Source: Hydractinia symbiolongicarpus
Lineage: Eukaryota; Cnidaria; Hydrozoa; Anthoathecata; Hydractiniidae
Assembly (NCBI RefSeq): GCF_029227915.1
Contig: NC_079876.1
Coordinates: 35,073,828 to 35,137,827, forward strand
Direction: 5' to 3'
DNA length: 64,000 nt
Shown here: in pieces, positions 22,201 to 33,269 of the stretch
How positions within the stretch are numbered: the first letter of the stretch is position 1
Layout: each line of letters starts with the position of its first letter
Translations under genes and position numbers: made by a program
The notes under the pieces: model-generated
The model's input: the letters and a program-made list of their open reading frames with translations, nothing else
What the model was told of the DNA's origin: nothing
Databases searched by the model: none

Positions 22201-24041
22201 GTCAGTAGCAGGCAGACCACTTGCTAATGACCACGCTACATCTCTGCGAAAGCTTTCTTCAAGGAGCTCTGTGCCTTCATCATCCTGATAAGCGGGAAAT
22301 GCAAGAGGATCCGCTCTCGCACCAAGATGATATTCTTCAATATTGTTAGTAACAATTTCCTCACAGGGAACTAGTTCTTGAATTGTTGATTTCGTTTCAT
22401 GAAGAATGCTGTCACCTGTAATAAATCAAAATTAGGGTATTTAATTGTTCATAAATCTGGAATCTGCTCAAGTCTATACATCAGAAACAGAATCTAGAAA
22501 ATCTACAAAAATTTACCTGGAATAAATGGCTGAAACAGTGTGCTGTTCGTATCATGAGTGGTTCCAACACCGGTAAGAGTTTCCTGGCGGCCATCATTGT
22601 TATCAATGGTCGAATGTAGAGGGTATCCTTTCACAAAACGTTTGTGTACTTCAATCTGAGCGGAGGACCATGCATCATTGTATTTTCTGATTTCATTGTA
22701 CGAAATTGAATGGCCAAGATTGTGAAGATGTGCGGCTGCCTCTTTACTACCAGTAAGTCTGTGTATTGTCAGTCCTAGCATGGCTTGTTTTACATTCTTC
22801 TGGCGAGTGATTAGCGACTGCCAATCTGATGCTATTGACCAAATCTTATTGGCAATGTTACTTGACTGCGTAATGGCATAACCTTCATCATTGGTCTTAA
22901 AATTCGGATACATCGTGGCATATATAATATTGTATAATTCAGGCATCGGGCCCTTGTTGAAGTCTGCGATCATTTCATCAGGAGTTTTTGGTAAACTTTC
23001 TGGCTCTCGCTCTTTGACTTTGCTCTTGATGAAATTTGCAAACGAACGAATGTGATCCATATCCCTCAGTCCATGGCCAAGCAGTGTTGCAACGCTATAC
23101 TCGCAGGGATTCATGAGCGCCGAATGAACAATAACGTATTTCCCTGTTGTAAAAAAATCAATCTCAGATCCAAATTGCTTCACCAATTCTCTCTTCAATG
23201 ACACAGTGTGCATGAAAGCAGGCTCTAAGTTATTTTCTTCGCATATAACCTTTATGTCTGATAATAACTGGTGGAGAAGATATGCCTCCTTCTTCCCAAT
23301 TACTTTCCATCCAACTATTCTGAAGAACTCTTCGATTATGAATTGCTTTTCTCTGTCTTTCGAAGATTCTTGTTCTTCTTCAATACCCGAAGGCTGGTTT
23401 ATTGCATACTTAAGGTAACAGTTTTTATGATAATAAATATCAATGGCATAAAGATCAAAAGACTGTCCACCTTGCAATACCTGCAGTCTTTTTGCGGCCT
23501 CGTGAAATCGGTAAGTCGGTTTAGAAATACACAGCTCAGTCCTTGCATGAATCCTTTGACGAGAGCTTTCCTGTTCGCATCTACCAAGTCCAGCTTGATT
23601 ATATGATCCACCGTCCGTTTCCCTTCTTTCATTACAAATAAAACAAATTTGTTTTCTTTTTTTGGCTTCTCTTTGTGATCTTCTAGTCTGAACATCACTT
23701 GTTAGATCCTCTGATTCTTGTTCGAGAACACTTGTCTTAATTTCTCCGTATCTTTTCCTGTAGTTTTCCACTTTCGTTCCAAATGTAATACTACAATTTT
23801 TATGAGCTTTACCAAATGCTTCAATAGCATCACCAATTCGCGAGTGAACATAACGAAAAGAGAAATACTTGTCATTTCGATCGATATCAATACAGTTCCA
23901 TTCTTCTGCAATCCTCTTCAAGTTCTCCCATCCTTGCTGTGAAAAACTTTTTTGGGAATCTTTTTGCGAAAAAGAACCATCACATAATAAACATTTTTCA
24001 CTTGTTTGTTCAAGACTGAGAAATGAAGACGATAGGGCCAT
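19234..24041 (-). CDS. Transposase with Cys-rich N-terminus and possible XPG/FEN-like nuclease module
   Basis: Two exons (24,041-22,517 and 22,415-19,234) are joined by a 101-bp intron with GTAAAT donor and TTTATTACAG acceptor. Splicing keeps the frame and gives 1,568 residues. The N-terminal exon has zinc-binding-like motifs: CLLC near residue 18, CFIC near 133 and YHKNCY. The middle has conserved-looking blocks FAHADEEVY (about 643-651), MGGFHQLR and AGTISAGSVDQAFGGKHYY, likely part of the DDE-type transposase core. Further on, IIDGMALF (about 1,113), EEADTRLVLHA (about 1,252), VAKDTDEL (about 1,272) and ALTGCDTTAYKFNKGK (about 1,327) are spaced like acidic and H3TH-like motifs of XPG/FEN nucleases. 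The tail is acidic and serine-rich after a KRKK basic patch, suggesting nuclear localisation. The transposase role follows from position inside perfect TIRs. The nuclease identity is inference from motifs. No stop or frameshift was seen. Confidence 0.72.
22416..22516 (-). other. Spliceosomal intron in the transposase gene
   Basis: On the minus strand the donor is CAG|GTAAAT and the acceptor TTACAG|GTGAC. Without splicing the first exon hits a stop four codons after the donor. With it, both long frames fuse through 78 further in-frame codons upstream of the second frame's first ATG. Confidence 0.75.
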
Positions 24042-24419
24042 ATTCTTTCATATTTTTTGAATGTGGTGAAACAATCGAACTCGACCAGCACATAAGCGAT
24101 CAAAAAGAGTAATGCACGAAATTGTAGAGAAATGTAAATGATATTCCCATAACTAACAAGCAAGTTCATTCATTCTTTCAAACTTCATTTTCTCACCTAA
24201 CATAACTTCGCTTTGTCGTCACAACACCGGAATGATCTTCAGGTGCCCCGACTCACATTCATATCAACTCTCAATGGGGCTTTTCCTGTTATTCTATAAT
24301 ATCCATTATGTTTTACGAGTAAAGATATGAATAGCGGTTGTTTTTAGAATCACGTTTTCGAGAATTTCTATTTGAATAGCGCAATTCGAGTAACAACTTT
24401 CAAAAAGTAATTTCGTGGT

Positions 24420-24723
24420 CGCTGCGGAGGAGGAAAATTTCAAATATGTAGCAGACTAATAAAACTGTATATCATTCAAAAGGTCTTATTTAGCCGATGC
24501 CAAATATGCCATTTTTAAGTTTATATTTTATACCGTTCACGAGTTATCGCAGGATTTGTGCACAATTTTTGCCGCATTTGACGCCATCAGTCACGTGACG
24601 CCGGAAGTTTTCCCGGAAAGGTATTCGGTGGTTTTTTGAAGCTTCCTACCTAATCTATCAGATTCCACAATAAAAAGTTAAATTAGGCATTTTGTTAGAT
24701 TGCTAGACTATATGCCCTGTCTA
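24420..24723 (-). repeat. Right terminal inverted repeat (304 bp)
   Basis: Exact reverse complement of the left terminal repeat. The 380 bp between it and the transposase ATG should hold the promoter and 5' UTR; no clear TATA box position was assigned. Confidence 0.9.
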
Positions 24724-26363
24724 TAGGTAATTAAATCATCGTTTGTTAAAAATGAGTTCGCCCATCTCTCACTTTTTGCGGAGAGTAGCGGAGTGCGCGC
24801 CAGCGCACGGAGAGAGCGGAGCCTATTTCCTCATTATATAAGCCAAATATAAGGGAAAAGAAGTACGATGGAGAGTATATAGCATTTCTATGCGATTTCG
24901 TCCCTATACATCCGAATTATAAAAATTCAAACAAAAAATCACAGTAATCCAGCAATTTAATGTGGTCATTCTTTAGTACAGTTTATAGTAAGCGAGACAA
25001 CGTGTTTATCAAGGAGCAAAGCGATGGAGTGTTTGTTGTTTTTTAAAGATGGTGCCAAGCGGAAAATGGGGACGAACTGATATTTTCAAGAAAACGAAAG
25101 AGGGAAGTATGAATAGCTAGCTAGTATATCACTATTTTTTACATGTAATAAACCTCTTCTCACCCACACCTAACTAGCAAATAACTACCAACATATGTGG
25201 CAAAATAAGCTGGTATAACACTACCAAATTGGCTAGCTAGCAGCATAAACTAGGTAGTTAACCAGCACAAAACTGTTTTTCTCACTAGCTACTTATCTGA
25301 CATAAAACTGGCTACTTGACCGGCATAAAATTAGCTATGTAGCTAGATTTAAATGATCCTTAAGACATATTTACTAGCCATACACATACTGCACAATGAG
25401 TTAATTATGCCCTGATTAGGAAAGTACCATCAAATATCTACAATTATCCACAAAATATGTTGGTTCTAACAATTTTAGACAAAAAACTAAGAACCAAAAG
25501 TTTAGCCAAATCAGCAAAAGAACATTGGTATAGACATATATTTTTTTTAGCAGAAGAGCCTGGACTTTTTTTATAAATAAAAGAATAAATGCAACCTCCA
25601 TAATGTGTTTTTTGCAACCTTGTCCATAGTATTTATTTTGAAAAATATAGTGAAAATGGAAGGTTATGTAGAGCTATCACTATTTTTCACTTTTAGGTCA
25701 TTCACACCCCTAAAAAGCTCCCTAACTAAAGCATAAAACATAATTTAGTGGCTCACATTTTCTAGCTAAATAAAGAGGGTGCCGATAAGCCGCAAACGCC
25801 CGCATATATACGGGCTAGTTCGGGCGACTTTTTGAATTAAATTGACGGTTGTCGGCCGAAACCGCCCGCACTTTCCCGAACACGCCCGAACTTGCCTGGA
25901 ACATTCCCGAAATGCAACACCTTGTAACATAAACATGGCGGACGACAGTTAAAAGAATGCGTTTGAAGAGAAAGGAGTTAATAAAGTTTATATATAAGTT
26001 ATTTATCAAGTAAATCTTATCACAAATCATAAAAAACAGTTCTTTTAAGAACTTCGCTATCACATAGTTAGTTCATTTTAATTTTTATACTTTTTTAAAT
26101 AATTCTTTTTAAATAATTAGTTTTGTTGCTGATGCAGTTCTATAATTCTGTTTCTTAACACTTGTGTCATCTTATCAGTAACTTTAGAAAGAATTATAAA
26201 GAATTCATCTATTGGATTGTTCTTATTTTATAGTTCAAGTTGTTCTTAGTTTGTAAAGGAAATTGTTGCGCCTTGCAAAATTTATAAACAACAAACTGCA
26301 TACTTTACGTTTGCGAGTATAGATCTTTTCTTTAGTTAAATTTATTTATTTATTAATGATATA
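24724..26363. other. Repeat-rich intergenic sequence
   Basis: About 24,770-24,915 is the plus-strand relative of the GC-rich repeat at 5,210-5,350. About 25,110-25,340 is rich in CTAGCTAG runs, like the interiors of the Helitron-like copies. About 25,785-25,910 has repeated GCCCGAA/CGGGC motifs. No gene is supported. Confidence 0.45.
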
Positions 26364-26704
26364 TACCGTATTAGTCGAAAAAGCGCCTCCCCTAGAATTA
26401 CCGGCCCTTTTGCCATGATATATTTAAAAATCGCCTGCCTCGAATGAGCGCCCCTCTAAAAGACGCGAGACACGTATTCAAGGAGGCGCTCATTTGAAAT
26501 AAAATTTGAAAATTGTTAACACAATACTTTAGCAATCTTTTTTGTAAATGAGACATAAAACACTTCTTTAGTTAGATTTATTGCTTTTATTGTTTAGTTG
26601 AGGAGAAAAGTTAAAGCTATATTTGTTGTTGATTTTATTTAATATAAAACTCCCTTTAATTAGCACCCCCTTAGAAATTAATGAGAGCCGCAGCAAATAC
26701 GGTA
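26364..26704. mobile_element. Short inverted-repeat element (MITE) with TACCGTATT ends
   Basis: The left end TACCGTATTAGTCG and right end GCAAATACGGTA form short terminal inverted repeats around about 340 bp. GCGCC(T/C)CC-type subterminal motifs occur in both orientations (GAGCGCCCCTC, GGAGGCGCTCATT). It has no coding capacity. Superfamily and target duplication are unresolved. Confidence 0.5.
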
Positions 26705-27006
26705 CGTTTGAATTTTATAAATTTGTTAATTTTTGTTAAAAGAATATTAGTCCATAAAATTTTGGCATTGCTTTTTGAGAAGTCGTACTTTATTTCATTT
26801 TTATAGATGTCATTTATATATCTCAAAATCATAGTTCTAACGACGAAAAGAAAATTTAAGAAACTAATGATTTGAGCCTGAATCTGTTCTTATTTTTCGC
26901 AAATTTGACGGCTCATCTCTTATGAAATTGTTCTTATAAAAAAGCGTAACTTTTTCTCCAGATATATATGCCTTTTTTACTCACTAAAAACACTCAATAA
27001 TTTTAT

Positions 27007-27074
27007 GCCCTGTTGGTCTAATGGCTTTGGCACTCATGCAAATGAGAGATCCGGGTTCAAATCCTGGACGGGGC
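27007..27074 (+). tRNA. tRNA-like sequence, probably a pseudogene or SINE head
   Basis: Acceptor arms GCCCTGT and ACGGGGC pair over seven positions (one G-U). The T arm CCGGG-TTCAAAT-CCTGG pairs over five (one G-U). The A-box TGGTCTAATGG and B-box GGTTCAAATCC match Pol III consensus. The D arm is weak. The anticodon arm CTCAT-GCAA-ATGAG leaves only a four-base loop instead of seven, so the 68-nt molecule lacks a normal anticodon loop and no isotype is assigned. Transcription is possible; decoding is unlikely. Confidence 0.55.
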
Positions 27075-27707
27075 TAGGAAAAACAATTATGCATCTAACA
27101 ACAGCCAGGTAATCCGTGGTCACACATTATCGAGGTGATTTTTTTATCTGAATCCTTATATATGTGAGAAAACGTGCCAATTTTATAAAATCAATTACTT
27201 AGTGCATGTGTTACCTTGCACCAAGTTGGCTTTAAATCTCAAAAATATAAAAAAATCCTATTTTTAGCCTTTTTACCGTGTATTTTTGATTATATTCGAC
27301 TATATTTTGTATTTTTACTCAAAACTGCCTATCATTTTTCTTTTTCTAAAACTTTGAATGAAACTATCACTTTTTGGTGAACAAGAAACCAAAATAGGCG
27401 TTTTTAAAAAATGACCCTCGTTGACTTCTGCGATCATTTCTGTATCTTGACTTTTATTGTTGTTAGAGTTATTAAAAACCAATATTGTCAAATTCATTCG
27501 AACCAAGTTGACTTTTAATCTTTAATTTAAAAAAAAAGGTTTAACTTCTTGTATTGACACATAATTCTGATGATTCGCTGTATATGGACCTTATATAAAT
27601 GTAATATCCTGTTTTTAGGTACTGAATTTGAAATTTGCAACTTAATATTTAGATATATTGAGAATACGTAATATTTGAGTTGTAGAGGGGAGAGTTCCTA
27701 TTAAGGT

Positions 27708-28128
27708 CCCTGCCTGCCTTGCCATCACTCACCGTGCCTTTGCCTACCCTTCCCATGCCTTTTCTGGTGCCTGCCATGCCCTTGCCTACCCCTGCCTTGC
27801 TGATTCCTCTTCATGTTTCCTTGCCTGCCTATGCCGTGACTTTTCCTTGCCTTCATTAATGCCTTTGCCTTGCCTGTGCCTTGCCTACCCCTGCCTTACT
27901 GATTCCTCTTCCTGTTTCCTTGTCTGCCTTTGCCGTGCCCTGTTTCCTTGCCTGCATATGCCGTGCCTTTTCCTTGCCGTGCTCAATGCCTTTGCCTTGC
28001 TTGTGCCTACCATGCCTTGTCTACCCCTGCCTTACTGTTTCCTTGTCTGCCTCTTTGCCGTGCCCTGTTTCCTTGCCTGCCTTTGCCGTGCCCTTTCCTT
28101 GCCGTGCTTAATGCCTTTGCCTTGGCAA
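27708..28128. repeat. Pyrimidine-rich CTTGCC/TGCC minisatellite
   Basis: Short degenerate units (CCTTGCC, TGCCTTTGCC, TGCCGTGCC) are organised in larger units of roughly 90-115 bp that recur about three times; each larger unit has TACCCCTGCCTTACTG, then TGTTTCCTTG(T/C)CTGCC, then AATGCCTTTGCC. All three plus-strand frames are partly open only because the repeat lacks stops, so they are not genes. It is the most GC-rich block in its neighbourhood. Confidence 0.85.
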
Positions 28129-29522
28129 CCTCTCCGCAACACTTTCTATACTAGTACCGCTTCTCAGTGAAGTTCATTTCTTCCTCAATTTGTTTACATC
28201 ACGTGGATAAATCTTAATGAATAAATTTCAATCGATCCTCGAAAAGCAACGTCGACCAACGAAAATTATGCAATGTCTTATTTTTAGTAACATCGATGCG
28301 CTCGACGTCGATCGATTTGATCACATTCGTTTGAGTGGAAACTCGCCGTTAAATAAATTAAATCCAACTTTTTAACGTATTGACACATATCGACCGTGTC
28401 AAAACAGATCAAATAATTACGATACGATACCCGTATCATATTTTAAGTGAAATTACGGATTAATAGTTTCTCCTTTCGAAAGTTCACAAGTTTTCTAGTT
28501 ATAAGTTTAAATCTACTAAGTAATGCTAATAACTTAAAGGTTTTATCATTTTCCCTTTAAACCGTGCTTAATACAAAGATAGAAAACAATTTGGACAATC
28601 AACCAGAACTCTTTGTTTATGCTGTTAAGCTGAGAAACAAAATTAGCAATTAAATATGTCAGTAAATTATTCACCTTCCCTACTAACACAAGGTTATTTA
28701 TTTCGTTTTCCTAGAATATCATAGAAACATGAACGCATAAATTCAATTCTGAAAGAAACTGTTTTTCAAGAACCTTTATAAATTCAAACAATATACGCAC
28801 GGAATGTTGCCTGTAAACAAACTTATTTAGCCAGTCATACCAAGCAATCAAATTTCTCGGTTATAACTTTCGTTAGAATAAAGTTAAAGGGATTTATCTT
28901 ACAAAAAAAGACTAAGGTAAAATTCTTAAATGCAAAGCAGCAGCCGTAGTTTATGGATCAAAATTGAATCTATAAAATCGGGGGTAAAACTGTGGACAGA
29001 TAAAGTCAAATTAATGATAAATATTTTTAATCCTTAATTTTAAAGTCATGGCAGGTATTTTCTTCTTTATTCTGTTTACAAACCAGCGCAACGATAAAAT
29101 AATAATTTTCAAGTGTCAACGAGTTCTAAGGACTTGTATCAGTCGTATAAACAGAAATAAAGGAAAACGCACACTATAAAACTCAATAATAGCAAACGGA
29201 CCACACATTTCTCCTCATTCGATAACAATCCACAACTTAATAAACTCCCAAACCAAACTAATACATACATAATTACTGTGGCAACTAGTTTTAACTTACC
29301 AGACAAGATCTCGTCCCGCGCGCAGAATTTAACACCACAGAATAAATATCTATCCAATTATTCGGTTTTATCTTTTTTTTTATTTAACGTACATAACGTC
29401 AAGTGGTTAACATATGTAAAAGACGATCGAACTATTTTATCACCTAAACCAAAGTGGACAGGACTAGGCCCCACGTCAAATATAAAAAATGCAAAACGTG
29501 AGAACAAAGTATAGAGTGATGT
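28129..29522. other. Intergenic sequence
   Basis: AT-rich, with scattered short frames on both strands and no recognised gene, repeat or RNA. Confidence 0.5.
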
Positions 29523-30240
29523 AATGGATAAAAGGCACGCTTGAGTGTCGTGTTGCGTAGTAGAGTGTCAACATCATGGATAGGCGTGTAATGAGACACT
29601 CAAGGCGTAATGAGAGAGGCGACGCATAATAGAAGGACGCAACGCTCAGTTGGAGGACGCTTAATAGGAGGATGCATGTCAGAGAGAAAGCTATGCGTTA
29701 TTTTCACTTTTTTCTTTTCATAAATACTTTCAAAGAATAAGGGAGAATAAGATTTCATGCTTGACATCCCTCATCCCCAGGGCTCTGAGAACGACATTGT
29801 TACATCTATCAAGAAACTGTCAGCATAATTTATTGTCCTTTTAGAGGGGAGTTGTAGAGCAGAATAATATTAATAGACCGTCATAAAAGACGACTGGTGG
29901 TAAAAATCCCCTAAAATTGGAAAAGAGCACCTCCTATTAACAAGGACGGGGGAGAACATATTAAATAACTACTGCCGTGGCTATTTTCTCGCGTGGTTAA
30001 ACAAACTTTGGAACTTTTTAACTAAGCACACTTTAATATGTATGTGAAAATATGAGTCTCTTCTTTTACTGTAACCAATATCTTACTAGTGTAAAGTTAA
30101 GCGAAGGTGAAAGTGTAGTATTATCTCTAACACGCATCCTCCTACGCATTTCTCTATAACGCATCACGTCCATCTATCGGGCCTCGCGTCCATCTTTTTC
30201 CCTTCTACTACGCAGCACGTCACTCCATAGCGTAACTTTT
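29523..30240. mobile_element. Foldback-like element with ACGC-rich imperfect inverted ends
   Basis: The left arm (about 29,523-29,695) and right arm (about 30,120-30,240) are imperfect inverted relatives. TTGCGTAGTAGA matches the reverse of TCTACTACGCAG, and AGGAGGATGC matches GCATCCTCCT. Both arms contain many short GGACGC/GATGC-type subrepeats. The 420-bp centre is non-coding. Confidence 0.5.
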
Positions 30241-32620
30241 GTCCAGCTCATGGTTCCATAACAAAGAACATTGATTGGTGGGTGGTTAAAGACTAATGTA
30301 AAAAAAACATTAAAATTGTTTTGTCTTAGCTGTACGTCCTGAGTTTAGAAATTTAAAGTGAGGGCGAAAAGAAAGAAAAAATTGGTACAATTTGCTTTGA
30401 AACATTATTTCCCTAAAGCTCATGAATGTAGGAAAATGAGCTTGTTATTACTTTTTGAAAAAAAGGTCGATCGTTGCATATTTTTGTGGTCTACTTAACA
30501 GTATATGTAGGGTTAATACCCTGCATTGTAGATTACCATTATTACTTTTTCGAAGGATATGAGATGGCCTTCTAAAATACACGAACTATCAAACATATAA
30601 TACGTATATATTCCGCAATGAGCAATGAACTTTATTAGGTGCCTTGTAGAAATGTTTTAAATGCAAAAAAAATGTCAACGAAACAAAGTTGTTACATAAC
30701 ATCTATACTTTCGTTTTGCCATTAACATCAGAACTTCTTATAGTACTCGATTTTACGTTTATGTTTTGATGATTGTTGACTCAGCATAGACACTTGGTGT
30801 TATAAATTGAGGAATGAGATCTGCATAATGAGACGATGTTGCGTCATCAATTCCATCTCCAACGTTTTGCAATGGTAGTTAGTGCTTATTAACAAAATCT
30901 AAATAAAGAAAAAATGGTAAGCAACCTTTTAGGTTTAATTTCTCCAAATAAGACGTCTTAGCGCAATTAGAAGTGTATACTATATAATAATACGCCAGTT
31001 CCGTGTCTCTGTGACAGGCAAAGTTGATAGGCTTATTTTCCTTTGATGTTGCCGTAAAAATCTTTGATGTTATGGAAAAAAATATGTCTATTTTGTTTTC
31101 AGGTTTTCTTTGTTAACATCAGATGATGAAAACGACTGAATTTGATTTGCTGAAATAAATTCAACGGGTAACCCCCAAAGGAACGATCTTGAAAAAAGTA
31201 AAATAAGTGGTTCAAAAAAGCATATTTAAAAAGAAAAAGTCCAAGTGAAGAAGTAGAAAAGTAAAGTTGGAAGTGAAAGTGGAGCTACGTGGAGCTAGAA
31301 GTAAAGTAAATTTAGAAGTAAAAAATAAAGGCCACCAAAAAAGGCAATAATCAATAATCAGTAAGAAAACGTCCTGAATTCTGTGGAACAAAGTTACCAA
31401 AACAGATTGACGTAATCAATAAAAAAGCTGAATTTGAGATATATGGTCATCCATAACCCAAAGTAAATGTTTTTACAAACAAATATCACGAACTTCCTGT
31501 TGTGTGTGAATTAACAGAAGAAAGAATTAAGAAGTACAAATGCGCACTGGGATTAACAGATTTGAAATGTGGAGAAATGCTGTATTTAACAAGTCAAGGC
31601 TATCAACATATGACATTGAGTTCGTCATCGACATTAATTGCAAACTGTACGTGCGTTATTTATGACCAAATTTTTTGTTGTAGTTACACTTTTGAGTTCA
31701 AACACCGCAATCTTTATGGTAGTAGCTCTTTCTACTCCTTATTTATTTCCTTATCCTTAAACATTTTTGATAATAAAGTTAAAGGTCTCAATATTTTAGT
31801 GTTTTTGCGATAAAATTGATTTGAATGTTTCTAAACTCTTGTCCATATGCTTAGAAAAGAATCAAAATGGAAGAAATCCGCCATTTCAACTATTTTAAAA
31901 ACAAAGACCTTTCCATGCTAACCTTCCATTGCTCATTTGAAAATTAAAGAGAGCGAATCTCAATTAAAATTTACAAGAAATATCTTTAGATACACCAATC
32001 GACTAAAATTTGAGAAGAAAAGTACCGACTGCTACAACCTTTCACGGTCTGTTACCCTCTTGCACAAGCTTGCGTTAAAGAATATCAGTTGGTAGTAAAC
32101 CAAATCGGCAAACCTCTTTTAAAAATAACAACGAAACCACGAATTACCTTATTTGCAGCAGATTAATACAATCGTACAAAGTAAGAACCATTGTGTAAAT
32201 CAAACCACAAAAGTGAATGGGTAACATCAGAAATGCCCTAGTCAAAAGGTAATAAATTGTCTCTTCGATTTTTCTGCCAGTTTCGTTATATACAAGAAAA
32301 TAACTACACCATAGTAATTAATATTTTACTATTTTTATGTGCTGATTACGCTTCATCCAATACGGTTCTCATTGTTTTGTAAATCGTTGTAATTATTACG
32401 ATCATTATTTGCTTGATATTTAAAAAGAAAGTACTCAAAACAACTAAGTGATTATAAACTTAAATATGTTTCCTTGCAGTGAAAACAACACAAATTTCGC
32501 CAATGCATTTTTGCAAACCCTATAAATGCTGTCTTTCAAATATGTGTGTAAATTCTGCTAAATTCTGTTTTATTTTTTGATTAATGCTTGCCTTAATTGT
32601 GTGCAGTAGCTGTGTATCGT
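30241..32620. other. Intergenic sequence with weak exon-like stretches
   Basis: No gene can be assembled. An open stretch at 31,502-31,813 (containing KKYKCALGLTDLKCGEMLYL) looks protein-like in its first 40 residues but has no recognised family and no matching flanking exons. An AGAAGTAAA-rich low-complexity run lies at about 31,230-31,330. Confidence 0.35.
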
Positions 32621-33269
32621 TTAACCCTATTCGGTCCGGGATTTTTGGAACATATTGTGACCGGGGTGGCCGAATCCTCAATAACCCTCAATAACTGTTC
32701 ATGGGTTTGTCCAAATTAAATCAAACTTGGCACACTTATAATACGTCACAAAAGAAACAAAATGGCAGCAATAAATTTTTGCTTCTTGTGTCAACACATT
32801 TTCTGTGACGTTATCAAAAGCTTAAAATTTGTCCAAACTGCCACTATCTTCATAAAATTCAGTTACTTTAGTTCTAGAGCAAATTTCTACATTCTGTTTG
32901 AAGTTTCTGAAAGATAAATAAACGTTATTTAGCAAAACTGCCAGAATTTGTCTGGAAATTGGATTAATCACATGTGCAAACCATGCAAAATAATTCTTCT
33001 TCATGAAACAAAGTTGTGTGTGAGTTTCAAGTTTTAACGATAATTCTAACAAGAGTTGTTATATTTTCCCTATTATAAGGGATTCATAGAGATTTTTAGG
33101 GGTAGCTTCAAATGATAGCCAATACTAAAGCCTCTCAACGGTATGGGACCTCAAAATTTGGCATGCAGGTGTTTAATAGATAAATATTGAAACTCAGTAA
33201 GCCATAAGGAGTTATTAAAAAAACCGTTAGGGGGGGGGGGGTGGAATCCGAATGACCGAATTGGGTTAA
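32621..33269. mobile_element. TTAA-ended short element (MITE), copy 1
   Basis: The ends TTAACCCTATTCGGTC and GACCGAATTGGGTTAA are inverted repeats about 650 bp apart. The interior (ACAAAATGGCAGCAATAAATTTTTGC and the TTCTGTGACGTTATCA block) matches 45,239-45,822. A TTAA at each outer edge is consistent with TTAA target specificity as in piggyBac-type elements, but the superfamily is only inferred. A G run lies at about 33,231-33,241 near the right end. Confidence 0.6.

Larger units (their letters stand above)
18737..24723 (-). mobile_element. Intact DNA transposon, Academ-like (candidate)
   Basis: A 5,987-bp element is bounded by 304-bp terminal inverted repeats that read identical throughout, starting TAGACAGGGCATATAGTC. 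TAG occurs immediately outside both ends (18,734-18,736 and 24,724-24,726), suggesting a 3-bp target duplication. A 2-bp TA duplication with termini starting GACAGGG fits equally. It carries one two-exon gene on the minus strand. Long TIRs, a 3-bp duplication, a Cys-rich N-terminal part and an XPG/FEN-like motif set fit the Academ superfamily as generally described. Identical TIRs and an open gene imply a recent insertion that may still be autonomous. Confidence 0.7.

Noticed and set aside
27847-28170. Overlapping ORFs in the CTTGCC minisatellite
   Set aside because: All plus frames are open because the repeat lacks stop codons; the products are low-complexity Cys/Leu/Pro/Ala.
31502-31813. 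ORF with KKYKCALGLTDLKCGEMLYL
   Set aside because: It looks partly protein-like but no start, splice partner or family could be supported.
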